NCBI GenBank assembly: GCA_015179045.1
Contig: WHUZ01000006.1
Coordinates: 62,001 to 126,000, forward strand
Source: Kalaharituber pfeilii
Taxonomy: Eukaryota > Ascomycota > Pezizomycetes > Pezizales > Pezizaceae
Direction: 5' to 3'
Length of the DNA stretch: 64,000 nt
Position numbers and translations under genes: made by a program. Below, piece after piece: positions 46,241 to 58,424 of this stretch; position 1 is the first letter of the stretch; each line of letters starts with the position of its first letter. The notes under the pieces are model-generated. The model saw only the letters and a list, made by a program, of their open reading frames with translations, did no database searches and was not told the origin of the DNA.

Positions 46241-47202
46241 CTAGCACAAGACGATAGCAAAATTGTTTCGATTTTGTCCCTTGTTAACCTCTTCTTTCTT
46301 GAACTTGACTACGTTAGGACAAGGCTGGTTACGAAGCACCCAAAGCTGGTAAAGTAGTTTAGTGGATAATTTTTGGCGACACTTGGAATACCCGAGAGAA
46401 TTCATTATCTCCTCTAATCGTTGCTCGTTCAGGTATCGTGAATTGGTTATGCATGGTGCAGGTAGGACAAGAAACAATGACGGGAAAAGAATGGAAAGGC
46501 TGGGATCATGGTATGTCCTGCGCTGGAGAAACGCAGTTGTTCGCAGTAACATTTCCCCACGCTGTGTTGGTGTGGGCACGTAGTTCAGGACAAGTGAAAG
46601 TGATATGATGTCGAATTTCTCCTCGGTATTAGTTGGAAGGGGTCGTTTCATGAAGTCCTGGGCTAGGATATCAGGGTGCTGAGAGTGAAGGTCTATTCTA
46701 GTAACGTGGAACATCGCCGACTTGGAGCATGCATTTTCTGTGCTAAGTGCACCTATTTCCAACAGGTGGAAAGCGTCGGAGGGTTTGAATTTTGAAGGGC
46801 GTATCTCGTTAATCCATTCCATTAAAACTTTTGAAGAGTCACCTCCCCGCTGCTTAGATTGGCCAATGATCTAGAAAAGATTTGCATGCATGCAATGTAT
46901 CAGCATTTCAGGCTGAAGCTGCTCGATCTTCGGAACCGATCTCAAAGCTGTTGAGCACTTACACTTGCTTTCTGGTACGTCTCAATGCCTCCATTGGCCT
47001 GTATTTCGGCCTTAAGAGCCTTAACAGCTTCGTGATCATCTCTTGCAAGAGCTTGTGCCAACTTCTTCTGTAGTGTATGATGACGATTAATGACCATCCG
47101 AGTAGCTTTGGAAGATAGGCCAGCGGCGACTGACGGCCTGCGATGGCACCGAGACAACAGAGCCGACCGCGGAGTACGTGTTTTCTTCTTCGCACGCCCC
47201 AT
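46241..47202 (-). CDS. BMT2: Bmt2, 25S rRNA adenine-N1 methyltransferase
   Basis: Bmt2 (yeast YBR141C) places m1A on 25S rRNA in the nucleolus using S-adenosylmethionine. Two exons, 47202-46963 and 46870-46241, join in phase across a 92-nt intron (GTAAGT donor, CTAG acceptor) to give 289 aa. The N-terminus is basic (MGRAKKKTRTPRSAL) and helical (HHTLQKKLAQALA). Family motifs: GGIETYQKAS-IIGQSKQRGG, HLLEIGALSTENA (SAM motif I), RIDLHSQHPDILAQDFMKRP and FDIISLSLVLNYVPTPTQRG, then FLVLPAPCITNSRYL and LGYSKC near the end. Length is near the usual size. Confidence 0.93.
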
Positions 47203-49785
47203 AGCTGAGCGTAGGCTGCGGGACTGATGAGGCCTGTTGGGCCGAAGGTGAGTTGGTGCTCGGCAGTTGTAGTTCAGTTTAGGTTGAGATTTGATCGAGT
47301 GCCAAGCCCCGGTACACATGGACAGCGACCCCCTGCACGCAGTCGGCAGCGGAGGGCTCTGGGTGAGCACGAGGGCTGGCGCTGGCAGGCGACGAGCTGG
47401 CCTGCACGCATGCGAGCCTGTCGTGTCAGCCAGCCCTCTTGTTATTGCGCATCTCGTGCTGGCCGGCACACTTTTCTGTACCGTATTGCTACCCTGCCTG
47501 CGCTGCGCTGATTGTCGGTGATGGGAAACCACAGGCGTGGTTCCTGGCACAACGGTTGCAGGGTTCCTGGTGTTCCAACGAGATGGTCCTGGAGCCTCAG
47601 TGCCTCAGCAGCAGCCTACCAACGAGCTATGTGTATTCATGGGGCTTGGTGCTGCCCCCCAAATGCCCAATATTACACCGCCAGCACGAGGTGAAGTCGG
47701 ACAGCAACAGCAACTGCCGTGCCGTGGGACTCCAGTGCAAGCTTGTTAACCGAAGGCATTCTCATCCTGCCGTCCGCGGGGACGGGGAAAACCTTACCCT
47801 ACGAGACCTACACCAGTACTGAAGTGGATAGTGCATCCAGCGCTATGGCTGAATCAAACTTGCAAGTTCCCCAACGCCTACATTGTCTGATCCCCCACTA
47901 AGTGCTCTATGATAGTAGGCATGTTCACAGAACTCATGGAGGAAGATTCCATTGTTGTTCGACGTCAGGCTACGCTTGCAGCTTGTGCGAGTTCGGACTA
48001 GCCTACTGTTTTACTGTTTGGCTACAACGGGTAGTTCGCGTGGGGCGGCGGCAAACAAGTCGGAAATTTATGATTCAGAGGCTGATAATGTGAACCGAAT
48101 TGTCTTCAGCTCATGCGCGTTCCGGCAATGCTCTTCGATAACAAGTCAGCGGCTGCCACGAGCTGGCGAGCCTATCCCGTCACATTACGCCCGGGACACT
48201 CGAAGGGGCCACAGGACGGTGCCACTTAGCACTAGTCTTGAGATCATAATATTGGGTGTGAAATAACCCAAGTCTCACGAGCTTGGAAGACCGGTAATTT
48301 TGCTTTAGGGCCTGGCTGTAGCCGTCCCAATGAATGAGTTGCTTCAATCAGAGCTAGCTCTACACCGGTACAGTAGAAGCAGTTCGGGAGGTGGGGGCGC
48401 AGAATTGCCACTCTTTGTCCAAGGTTGCTTAGCTGGGGAGCCACGACGAGGAAATATATAGGGGCTTCCAGGCGGTATGGGCGAGGTCATAGCGAGCAAC
48501 GCCCATTAATGAGGCTTCTCTTCTATCGGGCCAGGGGATGCGATGGCAGGTAGAAAAAAATGAAAATATGACCACAAGAACACTCTTACTGGTCGATTGC
48601 ATACCTTCGATAAGATGAAGCCACTGTTTGGGTTGGTCCAGCAAGCCAGCGGCGCGAAGCAGGTCTCACAACGGGCCCACTGTCCCGGGCCGGCCGTCAC
48701 AGGTAACAACTGCCGGTGGGTTGTGTCCCAGCTTCATTTAGACAACAACAACAAAAAAAAAAAAAAAAAAAATAAGAATAATAATAATGTTGCAATGCAC
48801 AATTGCTGCGATCTGAACTGCGCGCATGTTGGCCTGAATGCGCGCGACATTGAGGCCACTGATGCCCGACTGCGGGCTGCGGGCTGCGAGGCTGCGCGGG
48901 CCCAGAGCGTCAGGAGCGTGAGCATAATAATAGTGGCTGCCTACGCCTGTCACCGGGTGGATTCGCAGACATACATGGATGGAATATGCAACTATTGATG
49001 CCATGCACGACACCGTCGGTTTTGGAGCCTCGTCCACTGCAGCCACAGTTGACGAGCGTGACCAGGGCATGCTGCCGACAGGGGCCTGGACGAGGAGACA
49101 GACTGGTGGGTCCCTCGTGCTTAGGCATCCTTGGGTCACAGGGCCCACCGCCTGCCACCAAACCTCCCCGGCCCCCAGCTCCATCAATTGACCCCCCTCC
49201 CTCCCCCCTTCTTCACCCGCCCCCCTCCCCCCTCCCCCCTCCCCACTACCACATGCGCAGCACACCTGCCTGTTATGCCTGCATCGAACACACCCCTTTC
49301 GCCAGAGCAGCAAGCCTTGCTGCTCGCCGCTTGGGCGGTCTGCGCTAGAGCGAAGTATCGTCATGCACAATTACACAAACTGGTTGTACCTCCCCCCCCA
49401 ATACCCAATATCTCTCTGCTCAGGCTTTCAATCTGACCCTGCACATACCCCACCCCCTTGTCCTGGCTTTGCCATTGCCTGACTTGTAAAACCATCAGGC
49501 TGCTCCACCTCAGCGGCCAGGACCTCTGGGCTGGAGCACGACTGCGTGGTGTCTTGATCACTGGCACCTACGTTGATCCTGCAACAATGGGCCGGCTGGA
49601 GCCGTAAGACTCTTGCACCACACCCCCCCCTCCCCCTCCGTAGTTATTTCGGGTCTTTTTGACATTACCAAAGTCAGCTTTATAATATGCTCTCTTCTCC
49701 CTCTCCGAATGGCTCAAGAGAATTAACTCTATCAATCTTCTCTTTCTCTCTTAGGTGAGAATTATCTGAACAGCTGGGAAGCGTT
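47203..49785. other. Intergenic region BMT2/P450
   Basis: GC-rich first 800 bp, then mixed composition with an A-run near 48754-48771 and C-runs near 49180-49240. No gene supported; the region is upstream of both flanking genes. Confidence 0.55.
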
Positions 49786-51764
49786 ATGCCAACTATGGGA
49801 AGCACGATAACGGAGCGGATGCCTCAGTTGGGCACTTTTGGCTCTGCGGTTCAAAGCCGACTGCCTCTTGCCTCACTGGTTACAAGACAAGTGAATACAG
49901 AGTCTACATACCAGCCCTATCCCCATGACGCCGTCTATGCCGTCAATAAACATCATTCCAATCTAGCTCCATCACCACTTTCTCCAATTTTAGGATTCTT
50001 TATTCTACTCTTAATGTTCCTAGTCACTATGGACTACCAACGTAGCTTGAAGATGTAAGACTGGCTTCCTTCACTGATTTTTAGTCTATCAGGCTAATAG
50101 TAATGCGCATAAAGGCCGCCAGGCCCTATACCAATACCAATTCTCGGAAATAAATGGGAGTTGCCTCTCAGGAAGCCGTGGTATAAGCTTAAGCAATGGA
50201 CAGACAGATATGGCTCAATTGTCACAGTGTGGACTGGCCGCAGGCCTACCGTTGTAATTGGGGATCCCAAGGTAGCATCTGACCTACTGGATAAACGCTC
50301 TTCCATATATTCTTCTAGACCACGCTTTGTTGTTATGGGTATGATTCACTCAGCCCTAGAACTCTGCAAGAGCTTAATTTAACATTCTCGGCTCACAGGA
50401 GAATTATTTACAAACAATGATTCCTTGTTGACTATGCCCTATGGGGAAAGATGGCGTGCCACCAAGAAGATATTCCACCTCGGGTTGTGCAAGAAAGCTT
50501 GTGATAGCTATAAGCCAATTCAAGAGGCCGAATCCAGGAGGTTGGCTCGTGACCTTCTCAAGACTCCAGCGGTGTTTGGCAAGCACCTCGAGAGATATGC
50601 CGCCTCGGTCATGTTTTGTGTTGCATATGGAAGAAGAGTGGACGAATTGAATGATCCTCTTGTCACGAAAATTTACGAACGAATGGGGTACATGGCCACC
50701 TTGAACGTGTAAGTACCTTTCAACATCTGCATTTCATCTGCTGACTAAATGTTACAATAGACCAGGCGCGTTTTGGGCGGAATCATATCCGATTCTTAAA
50801 CTTGTTCCAGATTGCCTTGCTCCTTGGAAGAGAGAAGTAAAGCGCCGAGGCGAGGAGAGCACTAAATTACTGTCAACATTGGCAACAGCAGTTAGAGACC
50901 AGATGAGGAAAACCATAGCACCGCCTTCATTTACCAAAACTCTTTGGGAAAAACACATTGCGGAGCCAGGGTCCATGACCGAAAGAGAGATTGCATACGC
51001 TACTGGATCTCTTTTTGGGGCTGGAAGCGATACTACCGCAGCTACTTTAATGAGCTTTATCTTAGCAATGACATGCTTTCCTCATGTGGCAAAAAAGGCC
51101 CAGGAAGAAATTGATCGCGTGGTTCCGAAGAACCGTTCACCAACGTGGGAGGATATGGCACAGCTTCCCTATTGCAATGCCGTCATTAAAGAAACTCTTC
51201 GATGGAGGCCTGTTGCTGTGATGGGCGGTACTCCTCATGCAACCACCCAAGATGACTATTACAACGGACTTTTGATTCCTAAGGGGACTACCATCATGGG
51301 TAATTTGTGGGCTATTCATCACAACGAAAAATACTTTTCTGATTCGCATACCTTTATTCCTGAACGGTATCTAGAAGAGCCGCCAGCTGGGATGGAAAAA
51401 TATCCCAACCGTGATGGACATTCGGCATTTGGATGGGTAAGTTGACTTATTTTTACGTTATACTCGTACGATTTTATACTAATCGAAATGATAGGGTCGC
51501 CGAATCTGCCCTGGGAAGCTCCTCGCCGAGAATTCACTGTATATCACCATTACCCGGATTTTGTGGGGCTTCACAATCTCTAAAGCCAAAGACGACTTTG
51601 GGAATGAACTCACTCCAAATATCTTCGCATATACCGACGGATTCAACTCAAAACCACAGCCATTTTCCTGTGAAGTGAAAGTACGAAATGCTGCAATCGA
51701 AGCAATCATCGACAATGAAGCCAAAACGGCCGAAAATTATCTCGATAGGTATCTTTATGAGTGA
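49786..51764 (+). CDS. Cytochrome P450 monooxygenase
   Basis: Haem-thiolate monooxygenase, microsomal by its N-terminal membrane anchor. Five exons fit by phase: 49786-50054, 50115-50338, 50399-50708, 50761-51436 and 51495-51764, giving 582 aa. The anchor (LGFFILLLMFLVTM, about 66-80) is followed by the proline hinge PPGPIPIPILGN. Catalytic landmarks: I-helix GAGSDTTAATLMSF, ExxR in IKETLRWRP, PERYLEEP, and haem loop FGW-GRRICPGK with the axial Cys, split by the last intron. Sequence style resembles fungal families near CYP64/CYP620 (O-methylsterigmatocystin oxidoreductase-like), but family naming is a guess. A 65-residue Ser/Thr/Pro-rich segment before the anchor is unusually long; an internal Met could be the real start. 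No synthase, transporter or regulator lies nearby. Confidence 0.93.
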
Positions 51765-52794
51765 GCCAACTCAATGTACGATTGAACGAGGACGATTGAA
51801 TTTTTTTTTTTTTTTTTTTTTTTTCTTTTTTTTTTTTGGCAAGGTTTGGCGCATGGTTTTTATGGCACGATAGGCATATACGGTCGGACAAACTGGGATG
51901 AGCGTGGATTAATTTAATACTTCCTTTTTTAAAAGTCATTTCCTTATTTCAATGTCCCTAGCTACTTCGGAGTATATATGAGGCTGGATTGGTATTCTGC
52001 AGTTTCGCTTGCATTTTACATTTTGCTCTTAATTATTTGTTTTGGTATATGTATATTGTTCACTCCATGTAGCCCCGTTGAAAATAGCATTTGGTTTGTT
52101 TATTCTTTCGGCACTTACCTATATAGTCACATCAAACGTGATCACTTTGCAGCTGTATCAAAAGAAATTTATTTATTTAATTTTTTTGTAAATAATCTTT
52201 TCTTTTCTTTTTTTTTCTTTTCTTTTTTTTTTTTTTTTGGTGGCGCTCGTCTCGGTTATTTTTTTTTTTTTTTAAGCCCCGATACCTCTTCTGTGGCGAT
52301 GTACCTTGCATTGCATATCAGCCTTTCCTTTCTTTTTCCTTCCCATGCAGTGGCCTTCACACGCAATAAAACAGAATTATTTGCTTTTTCTACCATACTT
52401 TATTTTTATCAAGCTCGATGAGGTTTTATTGTACGTCGCATTGCATCATCGCGCACGGAGGTTGTATCGAATCAGTGCGGCTACCACTCTGTGAGAAAGC
52501 TGACGCCGAGCAGTAAGGGTAAGTAGCCAATAAGCCAATTGCAAGGCTGGGTCAGCCGACAGAGGGCTTAGTCTCGTAGAGCAGGGATTGAGTGAGTTTT
52601 CGTAACGACATTTACACCTTTGGTGTAATTGTTGATAGGAAAGCCAGGAATGGAAGTGTAGAAATGGGAATTTTCTTTTTCGGTGAGGTAAAGAAATGAT
52701 CTTCCTGGATACCTCAATTATGATCTGTTTGATAGTGCGTCAACCAGACTACATACTGCGTTTTATAAGAGTCTGGGCACGAGAACACGTTTTA

Positions 52795-52884
52795 CAGTGA
52801 CCCGTAAAAAGTCTTGGGGATTAGGCAATATTGGGGTAAGTGTATCATGCAAGCCTAATCCCCAAGACTTTTGACGGGTCACTG
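52795..52884. mobile_element. 90-bp hairpin MITE, copy 2
   Basis: TA-flanked, near-perfect palindrome: CAGTGACCCGT, AAGTCTTGGGGATTAGGC, a short loop, then the complement to GGGTCACTG. Same family as 36381-36471 but in the opposite orientation, as the loop sequence shows. Confidence 0.9.
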
Positions 52885-53939
52885 TATGTAGCAGGAGATC
52901 CACTTCCCAAATATAGGGTTCTAACTGAAATTTTCAGATTCTGCGCGTTTTTATTGAAAGTAGGACGGCGTCAAGCTGCAACCCCGCAACTTCGCTTCCG
53001 ACTCACACAGTCAATCTTAATATCGGAAACTGCTTATACTGTAGTTGTAAAACGAGTATGACCCCTGTCAACGATTTAATTTTCTCCACTCCATTTAGTA
53101 TAATGTACCTTCATAGTACTCTATACCTATTGCAACACCAAAATAGAAGGTGTAAGTGAAGTACTGTGGAGGTACAAGATACTTGGACTATAGCCAAGTT
53201 CACCCCACCAACCTACATCTCATACTTCCACGAACCTTGCACAGCAACGGCCATCCGTATACCCCTTGCCCCAGCCCCACCACACCGCCTTTTGACCTCC
53301 CCCGCTACCGCCCTTACCCCCTATCCCTACTACTTGTACTACTACACACGCACCCATAAAGATCAAGTATGCGCAGACACCAGGTTTGTCCATTCTCAAG
53401 TCGCGAAAACGTAGCCCAACAAAAGCTATTATTGCATGTGCGCCTGGTAGCTGGCACGCGATGCGGCAAGTTCATCTCATCTGCATGTACTCGAGTACAG
53501 TACACATTGGACCACGCAGCGCTGCGGAAAGAAAATATATAAATAAATTAAATTAAATATCAATTCTTGATTCACTGCCTCTGTGCCTCTGTGCACTTAC
53601 ATAGGGGTTAGGTACCTTGCTTCGAAGTTGGAGAATCTGCCATGCGTCCTGTACGTACCTGTATGTATGTACTTGCTCAAGTACACTCATCGCAACCATG
53701 CGCCCGGCTGGCAAATGGCGCAATGAACTAGTACTTACTCTAGGTACATGCTTATACTTCACTCCGCCTTCGCCCCGCGTTATATATGTGTGGAACTAGC
53801 TGAATGCTTTTGTGAACATCGGTAGTTACCTCAAGCATCGATATTTATCGATTGTATATGCACATTTAAAGATGTTCAGATCCTTCTATAATCCTCAGTC
53901 AACGCTTGGGAAATCAAGCGTTTCGTATGTTGGGAATTA

Positions 53940-54723
53940 CTCGCTTGTTCAAAAAGTATTGGGACGGCATAAATTATGTAATACTTGCATATTGCATAAT
54001 CAAGGTTACTTCCTGCTCACCCCTACTCCCTGCAAGCACTCATACTTTACGCACCAGCACACAGCGCTGTACAAATGATTCAGTGATGCGGTATTATGTG
54101 AAGAATATCTATACATGATAATTGATGTCATCCTTAGCTCTAATAGTGAGCCATAATCCCAGAAAGAGTAGAGGTATGTATGCCAATTGATCTCATCTAC
54201 AGTAGTCTTATTCTACAACCAGCCTGCTCCATGTTATTGATTTTTTTCTGAGCACCTGATTCTTTTCTTTATGAGACCAGATCTTTATTCAATAGGATTA
54301 AAATCTGGAGAGTTTAGAGCAAAGCTTGAACAGAAATTAGAACTCTTATTGGCAGCTCCTGCAATCGCACGCTGTACCGAGTACATCAAAGCATGTAGTT
54401 TTAGGTACACCTAGCATAATAGTAGAAATACATGTAGCCTTGTAGGGTACATTAGCGTATTGCAAGCTAAGTATTGCAGCTCCTCTTTTTGGTGACCTCC
54501 GGACCTACATATGTTTAGTAACTGCAGAGCTACTTTATTATTTTCCTTACCTTGCATTTTGCGCAACTATGATAGCAAGTATTCAATAACAGAGGCAGAC
54601 AGCGAAAGACTATGATGTGGACACGGATTTCAGGGGGTTACACGCTACAGCAATATGAGCCCCATGCATTACATAATTTTGTTATACATTAGTCAGCCGT
54701 TCCAATACTTTTGAACGAGCGAG
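53940..54723 (-). mobile_element. Degenerate Tc1/mariner element with transposase remnant
   Basis: 784 bp between TA dinucleotides. Left end CTCGCTTGTTCAAAAAGTAT; the right end complement reads CTCGCTCGTTCAAAAGTATT, with GGGACGGC versus GGAACGGC inward. On the minus strand near 54285-54320 the Tc1 transposase hallmark NSPDFNPIE (compare SPDLNPIE) is followed at once by a stop, then RSGLIKKRIR. The rest of the transposase is unrecognisable, and the length is well under a full 1.3-1.9 kb element. Confidence 0.8.
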
Positions 54724-57420
54724 TACATGGGGGCTGGACCGCAATTCTATAAAGTATTTTGTGAAAGTTTAGGCCGTTAATGCTGTCCACCCAAAAGAGA
54801 GGTGGGGCAATACCACGCTTGGAGTTGACATGCTGCGAGGATAGACAACTTATAATTATGGGTGCAATTAACTTGTAGTTTGGGCGACTGTGCTGCGCTG
54901 ACTAGAGTCCAAACTTCACGAATTCTCCAGTTCCTTTTGTCGCCTTTTGGAACCACGACCCGGAACCAACGCTGAAGGCCAGGGGGACCCTGGATACTGC
55001 GGGGCTGCAGATAACGGGTCTTGTGGGTCGGGGTCTTGCTAAGTTAATTTCGTCTCCCACAATTGTGACTATGGCAAATGCCACAAAGGTCAGGACAAGA
55101 GCTACGAAAGCTACGTTAAGTTCCTAATATGGAGTATAGTATGTTATGGTTCCTAAATTTCATTTTTTCTCACAACCAGGGTGTCAGCGTCAGCAAAGGC
55201 GGAAGGGCGATAAAATTATCGAACTACCTCGACTAGTCTATCATTCTTTCGCACTACTCTCGTTGTCTATCAGCTACCCGTAGACTCTGTTGTCCTCCAT
55301 GACACGTATAGGTTGAGCAGCAATCTCTATAACGTCATATCTCTTGTGCAGCTTGCCGCAACTACTTCTGCATCTAGCTGGGACAGGAGATTGACAACCA
55401 GGGTTCTGGCATACAAGGTGGTTTCGAAAGCGGCTCAGTTCGAAATAGAAGGGCTGAACCAAGGATAGCAAAAGCAGCCATAAAAAAAAAACAATCAAGA
55501 AAGGTATAGATATATCTATATATCTTGTGTAACTGAGCGAATGTGGGCCGGTTCGCCACAAGACGTGCCCGCGTGAATGGCAAAAAATGCTGCCAGAAAG
55601 CTGAAACATTAAGTGGGGATCGGAGTTAATGAATCGGAGGCGCTTGCAGGTAATAAAGTTAGTTCTGCTCAGATAAACTAGGTTCTCCTCAGCCAGACTA
55701 GGTTCTGCTTATGAGACGAGCTCGGTTATAGCCTCCTGTTATCACTACCAATAGTATCGATCAGCTGATGCAAGCACCAATCTTCCTCTGAGCTATAATC
55801 TTTAAAAACAAGATCTTTTTTTCTTCTTCGCAGGAATGTTTTTCGTCTCCTGACTGGACCCAATTCTCTGTAGAGAGTAAGACCAATGCCTACTGAAAGT
55901 TTCCAGACAAGCATATTCAGCTCTTGTATAGGTGACCATGCAATGACAATTCTTGCATGTGCATGCTGCTGCTCTGAGAAGAAAGCTGCCTTTTCCTGAT
56001 ATGGAAACCTTAAATACCAGTCTAGGCTAACCAGGCTAAGTCTAGGCCAGACCAGGTGACCGTAATTAAAAAGAGCCCCAAATCACTCGGTTGCAACCAG
56101 AATAAACAATTCAACCCGATTGTATGATTGCAGTCCGCACCGCTATATCATGGAGCCTCACAATGCGAGCATCAATCAACCCCTATGCCCCATGGAAATA
56201 CATAGCCCAATTGCATCTCTGAGTCACACATATAGGCCCACATTAATATTGGACCAACGACGTATTGATCCGTAATCAATAAGTTGATATTCACACAGAG
56301 ATCGTAAGTATAAACACGGTGTTATACATAGGTTACATGAGGGGGAATTCCGTTCAAGCAATATACATTGTAGTCCCGTAAGCCACACCTCCTATATACA
56401 CACCCTCCCGCAGCTCGTGCCATTGTGCATTGCGTCGTATTGTAATGCGTTACGCCGAACTACGTATATGGCATTCCCAGGAGTATCCATATACATTATT
56501 CATGCGGAAAGGGGGTTGCTACCTGCCTATACGCTCCATGGATAATTCCCCATCCAACCATCCTTGACGATAATCCAATAAATTAATGGGCTGTGGGTGA
56601 GATATACTCGTAAATTTTCTTTTTTAAAAAAAACAGCCATATATAGATTCTCACTTGCTCTCCTCTTACTTGCGCTGGGTCACATGGACCTAATGAGAAG
56701 TTCAAACATGAGCGTCATCCTAGAAATGTGAGGTGCTGCGTGGTATTGTGAAGCTTGAGATTCAAATCGGCCAACATAAATGACATCTGAGCCGTACGTA
56801 TAATTGTTTTGCCTGTATTACTCTCACCCAAAATAATATGAGTTCACAATGAGGTGACTGATTATTGGTATATGATGTATGTAGATATCACGGTACAGGC
56901 ATTAATTGGTGTCGTTATCGAATTTGTATGATCTTGAAGTGGGCTAACCTCCAGCCATGGCGTGTCCTTAGGTTAGTTAAAGACGGAAATACCGGACTTT
57001 GCTAAGCACTACGAGTACACGTAAACATCCTCTGGCTATTGAACTGCTATTAGTAGAACGGAATGCATGTTTAATGACTATGAACCGTTGCTGCTCTCTC
57101 TCCAGACTCTCTTGACACATTTAAATAAATATGTGAAACATTAATAGCCTCTCACATTAGAAGTTCCTTGAAAGATGGTTCAGAAACTGCTTGAAAGACA
57201 AATGATTCCATCTTGTATCACAAACACGTCGGGACTGAAGCCCGAGCTCGGCCTCTCGCTAGGAATTGGCATGGAGTATTCTGATATTTTGAGAGATGTC
57301 GGCTAGTAATCATCAGTTCCAATACGACGTACCTTATGATATTGTCAAGTGTCGAAGTTCGATTGCTACTTGTAAATCTTAATTATATTGGACGATGTTA
57401 ATCTTCTTGCGGATAACAGA

Positions 57421-57985
57421 GAGGTTTAGCAACATCCCCGTAAGTTTCCCGTATTGTATTAGTAATCTTAGCGGGAAACTCTGCAAATGAGAGGTTTAGT
57501 TCATATTCCCGTACCATCAACGCAACAAATTCAGCTGCTCTACCATGCACATGCACCTACAGCATTTTGCAACTGTACATGCAGCAGTTGCAGCCTGTAG
57601 TACTCTTTTCCAAGTACTTTCTACACTCATAGTGGCTTATCTATAAGAAATTGGCAGAGAAAATGATTGGAACTTGATGAAGCAAGTCCAGCTTACAGAG
57701 TCCCTTTCTTCTAGTCTTTCTGAGCTTGGTACACCTATTTGAGAGCTGGCAGACACTGAAGGGGCTGCTCTTGGATGTCTTGGAGGCATGGCGATTGTGT
57801 GAATAAAAGTTACAGGGAAAATGATACTGCTGGTCTCTGTGAAAGTAGATCAAGATTGATCAAGATGTGCGTAAATAAGGAAATTTTCTCAGTTCTCCGA
57901 GTTTCATGTAAATAAAGCCACTATAGTCGCAGCAACAGTATGGCAAAGCATTACGGGGAAAGTTGCAGGGATGTTGCTAAACCTC
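57421..57985. mobile_element. 565-bp inverted-repeat element
   Basis: Left GAGGTTTAGCAACATCCCCG, right the complement of GAGGTTTAGCAACATCCCTG, both continuing with an AA(G/C)TTTCCC(C)GTA core. A partial internal copy of the motif lies near 57470-57530. The minus-strand interior near 57740-57790 starts MPPRHPRAAPSVS, which may be the worn start of a transposase. Target duplication is unclear. Confidence 0.65.
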
Positions 57986-58385
57986 GCTACCTAATGTATG
58001 GGGTGGAGTTGATAACATAGTTCTGGGCCGGTGGTAATACGGAAACCAGACTAGTACCAAAATCCGAATTCCGATTGCCATTTAGGGAAGTCGCAAGTTT
58101 ATGTCAGGTGACAAGGCTGGGTTATCAAGGCAAAATAGATCAATTTATAAGCGAATACTACGCAAGCTTCTAATGCGGCAAGGTATTTTTAGTATTCACC
58201 ATGTAGTATGTAATACACCTTGTGATTAATTTCTGACAACTCAGCCAAACAAGGATGATATCGGACGGAGTCGTACAGAGAGTGTTGAGTTCGCCGAAAA
58301 GCATGCAACATTGTAAGCTACGGGAAGTGAACTACGACCACTGTACATACTGCCACGCCCTGTGAGCCTGATCATGGAAGGACGG

Positions 58386-58392
58386 CAACAAC

Positions 58393-58423
<31 letters not shown>

Positions 58424-58424
58424 C
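58386..58424. repeat. CAA microsatellite
   Basis: About a dozen CAA units with one CGA interruption. Confidence 0.9.

Noticed and set aside
48597..49370. Overlapping frames of 120-210 codons upstream of the P450
   Set aside because: Low-complexity (poly-A, C-runs, GGR repeats), open on both strands, no motif.
49786..51764. Secondary-metabolite gene cluster around the P450
   Set aside because: No synthase, methyltransferase, transporter or regulator within the flanking 2-9 kb that can be read.
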